Below are positions 61,552 through 64,000 of a DNA stretch of 64,000 nt, one piece after another. The translations under genes and the position numbers were made by a program. Location of the stretch: positions 848,282 to 912,281 of the forward strand of contig RHPI01000277.1 of assembly GCA_009103225.1 (NCBI GenBank), in the 5' to 3' direction. The DNA comes from Chlorokybus atmophyticus (lineage: Eukaryota; Streptophyta; Chlorokybophyceae; Chlorokybales; Chlorokybaceae). How positions within the stretch are numbered: position 1 is the first letter of the stretch; each line of letters opens with the position of its first letter. The notes beneath the pieces are model-generated. The model ran no database searches and was not told the origin of the DNA. It was given only the letters and a program-made list of their open reading frames with translations.

Positions 61552-63962
61552 GTATTGCTAGCCTAGGCGGTATGCCTTGGTAACCTGAAAAGACTCCTGT
61601 TCACTGACCTCCTTCCCTTCCTCCTTCTCTGACTCCGCCGCCGCCGTCTCCGCCGCCTGCCCGACGAGGAGGACCAGGCCTTTGTAAGATGCGACCTTCT
61701 GTGTGTGGTCTTTGGGCCAGATCATGGAAAATCAGAGTCGAAAAAGAGAAATAAATAAACAAATACAAATTGAGGTCCTTGTGCTGTGCGGAGTCTGGTG
61801 TGGTGGTCAAGTCATGCAAGGTTGGACCCGAATCCAGTTTTCGACGCAGAATGTTGGATGAGTTGCGTACCGACTTGGGCTTGGGCCTAACAATTATGTT
61901 CGCAAACAAGTTGTGTTAGATGAACGGTTTGTTTGTTAGTGCGAACATTGCTTGTTAGTAAACCAACCAAGTTGGACCCAAAACAACGTTTTTGTTAGTC
62001 AGCGTCAAGTTGCTGAGGCGAAAACTAACCAATTGCGCCGTAGGTAAGCTGTGCGTCGGTACGCGTGTTGACATCGATGAAATCAAGCAATCTCCAAGTA
62101 CCAGTAAGGCAAAGCGCATAGATTTATAGTGACAACACTACAAAACGGTGTTGACCGTGGTATTCGATTAGGGTTAAAGGTAAGGTTTTGGATACCTTTA
62201 TGGCTAAAATTGAAGTAAACGTTTCATGATAAAACTTATCTGACCTTGACCTTAGATTCATCTCGGAAATATAAACTTTTCTTGACAATTGTGCTCGCTA
62301 TTGCATACATGATGCAAATTTATGATATAATCTGTTGGTCAAAAATGGTAAAAAAATGTTGTTACTCAACATGCAAGCATCATTATTGTTATTTGTCCGT
62401 TTCGATGCGCAAAACATTTAATGAGCTCCACCCCTTGTACCAAAGTAATCCAGCGAAATGCCTTCCAGGATTGATAGTAGGTGTTGATGAGAAGTACACT
62501 AATAGCTAGACTTGTCGCATTTAAATCTATTTCAAAGGCATTAAGCATGTGAACAATGCGTGGCATGTGTGCTTTATGGTACCTTATGAATTATTGCATA
62601 TAAAGTGGTCATTCTGAAATGCCAATACAGAAGTTTCCAATACATCAGCGCGGCTTCGTAAGCAGCTTGCTTTTAAAGACATATCGATTACATTTGATAG
62701 TTTTCATGTGTAATGTAACATGGTTAGCACTTGTAGAATTATCATGATTGGCGTACTCTGTGTTGCCGCTGCTTATCGCAGATAGACACCCATGATTGGC
62801 GACAAACGAACATCAATTATGCTGTAGATGCAACTTTTCGACAACGATTACATTATATTATTATAGTAAGAAAAACGCAAACACAAATGTAATGCACTCA
62901 CATGTACATCTTGTGTAGAAGTGTTTTTATCATCACATGTTTACCCTTCAGACGAGTGTAATAATAACGAACCGTTACACATGGTCTCATATTTGACTAG
63001 TATAAGCTTCTCGATATGTATGATGGTGTATCATGTATGTTAAATGTTTTACAATATTTACATAAAACTCAACTGATGTATAGTATATGGAGGTCTATTG
63101 GAGCATGCCTTGTTTGCAAGCAGCTTACATATAAAATTGTACCAAACACGTGAAACGATTGCATTGCATATAAATGGCAGCAAAGATTGGAGGTAAGGTT
63201 TGCATATCATGATTCATTCACTCACCGTTTCTTCAACCTTAACCGACAATGCCCCCCACCCCCTTTAATTTTTCAAAATTGTCAGTGGTCTCGTTATCGT
63301 CATATGTGTCTCATATATTAATTGTTCTTAAATGGTTGAATGTTGATAATATAAGTATAATTATAAATATATATTGCGCGTTATACTCGGCATTCGCCCC
63401 AATACAGATGCTTTCGTCGTAATATAACGTCTCAATGATAATGGTATTACATCAATTAATTGACATGTATGGTATGTACATTATTATAATCATTGGAGAA
63501 TAGCTACAATTTTACACCGTATTGGCATGTACGTGTGTGTATGTATATACATATAAATATATATATATGTACACATATATACATATACACGTATATATAT
63601 ATATAAACAAAACTACCATACACCATTATTGACATCATGTACATGTATGATAGACTATTTGCTTGCATTGTTTTGCATGCACTGTTAAGCACTACAGAAC
63701 TAATATGTGCATCAGATTAGAAAACAAACAATTGAACACAAGCATGTTGTGGTTATAGACTTCAAAGTTTGTTAATGTGGTAAATTGATCGTAGCGTAGT
63801 TAACCCTTAGGTAATGTTTGCCATTATGTCATGTACATAACCAATGGTAGATTTGTCACAAGCAAACAAGCTTCACACCATTTATGGAAATCTTCTTTAA
63901 ACATATGCTGATTGATCTTGTAAACATATAATTACTTAAAGCTGCCAGCACATTTGTCCTGT
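61552..63962. other. AT-rich gene-free interval
   Basis: No supported gene. Microsatellite-like TATATGTACA sequence occurs at 63540-63605, and a GA/CT-rich patch at 61605-61660. A plus-strand frame at 62246-62509 has a few Cys/His residues but no complete zinc-finger pattern. Confidence 0.5.
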
Positions 63963-64000
63963 AACACCGGTACATGCTACCAAGGTGTCCTTTCACTCAA
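63963..64000 (+). repeat. Exact 38-bp copy of HflX intron sequence at the window edge
   Basis: The last 38 bases are identical to 57544-57581, the end of the intron before HflX exon 12 (starting AACACCGGTACATGCTACCA). Sequence to the left of the match is unrelated to HflX. The copy may continue into exon 12 beyond the window. Confidence 0.95.

Noticed and set aside
62246-62509. Possible THAP-type zinc-finger transposase
   Set aside because: Only a CCYSTC-like start is present; the rest of the THAP pattern is missing and the frame stops.

Overview
This is a eukaryotic nuclear window. Almost every recognisable gene is split by short spliceosomal introns, mostly about 80-600 bp with GT-AG borders and one likely GC-AG. 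The gene set points to a photosynthetic eukaryote of the green or wider Archaeplastida type: a plant-type [2Fe-2S] ferredoxin with an N-terminal extension like a plastid transit peptide, and an AAE14/MenE-type o-succinylbenzoyl-CoA ligase of phylloquinone synthesis. Alongside these are a sphingolipid synthase, a mitochondrial-type cytochrome c peroxidase, a MESH1-type HD hydrolase, HflX, MBF1, an SPF30-like splicing factor and histone H4. The species cannot be named from the sequence alone.

Layout. 0-10.6 kb: MBF1 (-) and an SPF30-like gene (+) face away from each other, then a broken reverse transcriptase (-), then MESH1 (-) and ferredoxin (+), again head to head. 10.6-18.6 kb: mostly gene-poor, with simple repeats, an unrecognised ORF (12.3-12.9 kb) and a PC-esterase/TBL-like gene (-). 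18.7-27.3 kb: an EF-hand protein (-), histone H4 (+) and a sphingolipid synthase (-) whose last intron holds a long (GA)n tract and a 98-base assembly gap. 30.8-41.7 kb: cytochrome c peroxidase (-) head to head with an unknown coiled-coil protein (+), then an F-box/leucine-rich-repeat protein (-) in which most repeats are encoded by separate 84-nt exons. 42-50 kb: AT-rich repeat territory with a 4-kb pogo/Tigger-like DNA transposon (TA target duplication, matching terminal repeats, decayed DDE transposase). Nested in it is a 1.07-kb terminal-repeat retroelement (79-bp LTRs, AGGGG target duplication, polypurine tract) with a tRNA-like Pol III promoter across its 5' LTR junction and a tripled 270-bp core. 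50.3-61.6 kb: AAE14/MenE-like ligase (-) head to head with HflX (+), then an unrecognised 324-residue protein (-). 61.6-64 kb: AT-rich and empty, except that the last 38 bases exactly repeat part of an HflX intron.

The genes do not form an operon or one pathway. Several lie in divergent pairs that share short upstream regions, and three genes carry a telo-box-like TTAGGGTTT/CTAGGGTTT element just upstream of the start or in the 5' leader. Exon structures were built by hand from reading frame, splice-site sequence and family similarity; their total lengths are consistent in phase, but no transcript data were available. The least conventional item is the retroelement with the Pol III-like LTR junction. 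After it come the SPF30-like protein without a Tudor domain, a coding-like segment in an AAE14 intron, the HflX insertion between G4 and G5, and the HflX copy at the window edge.
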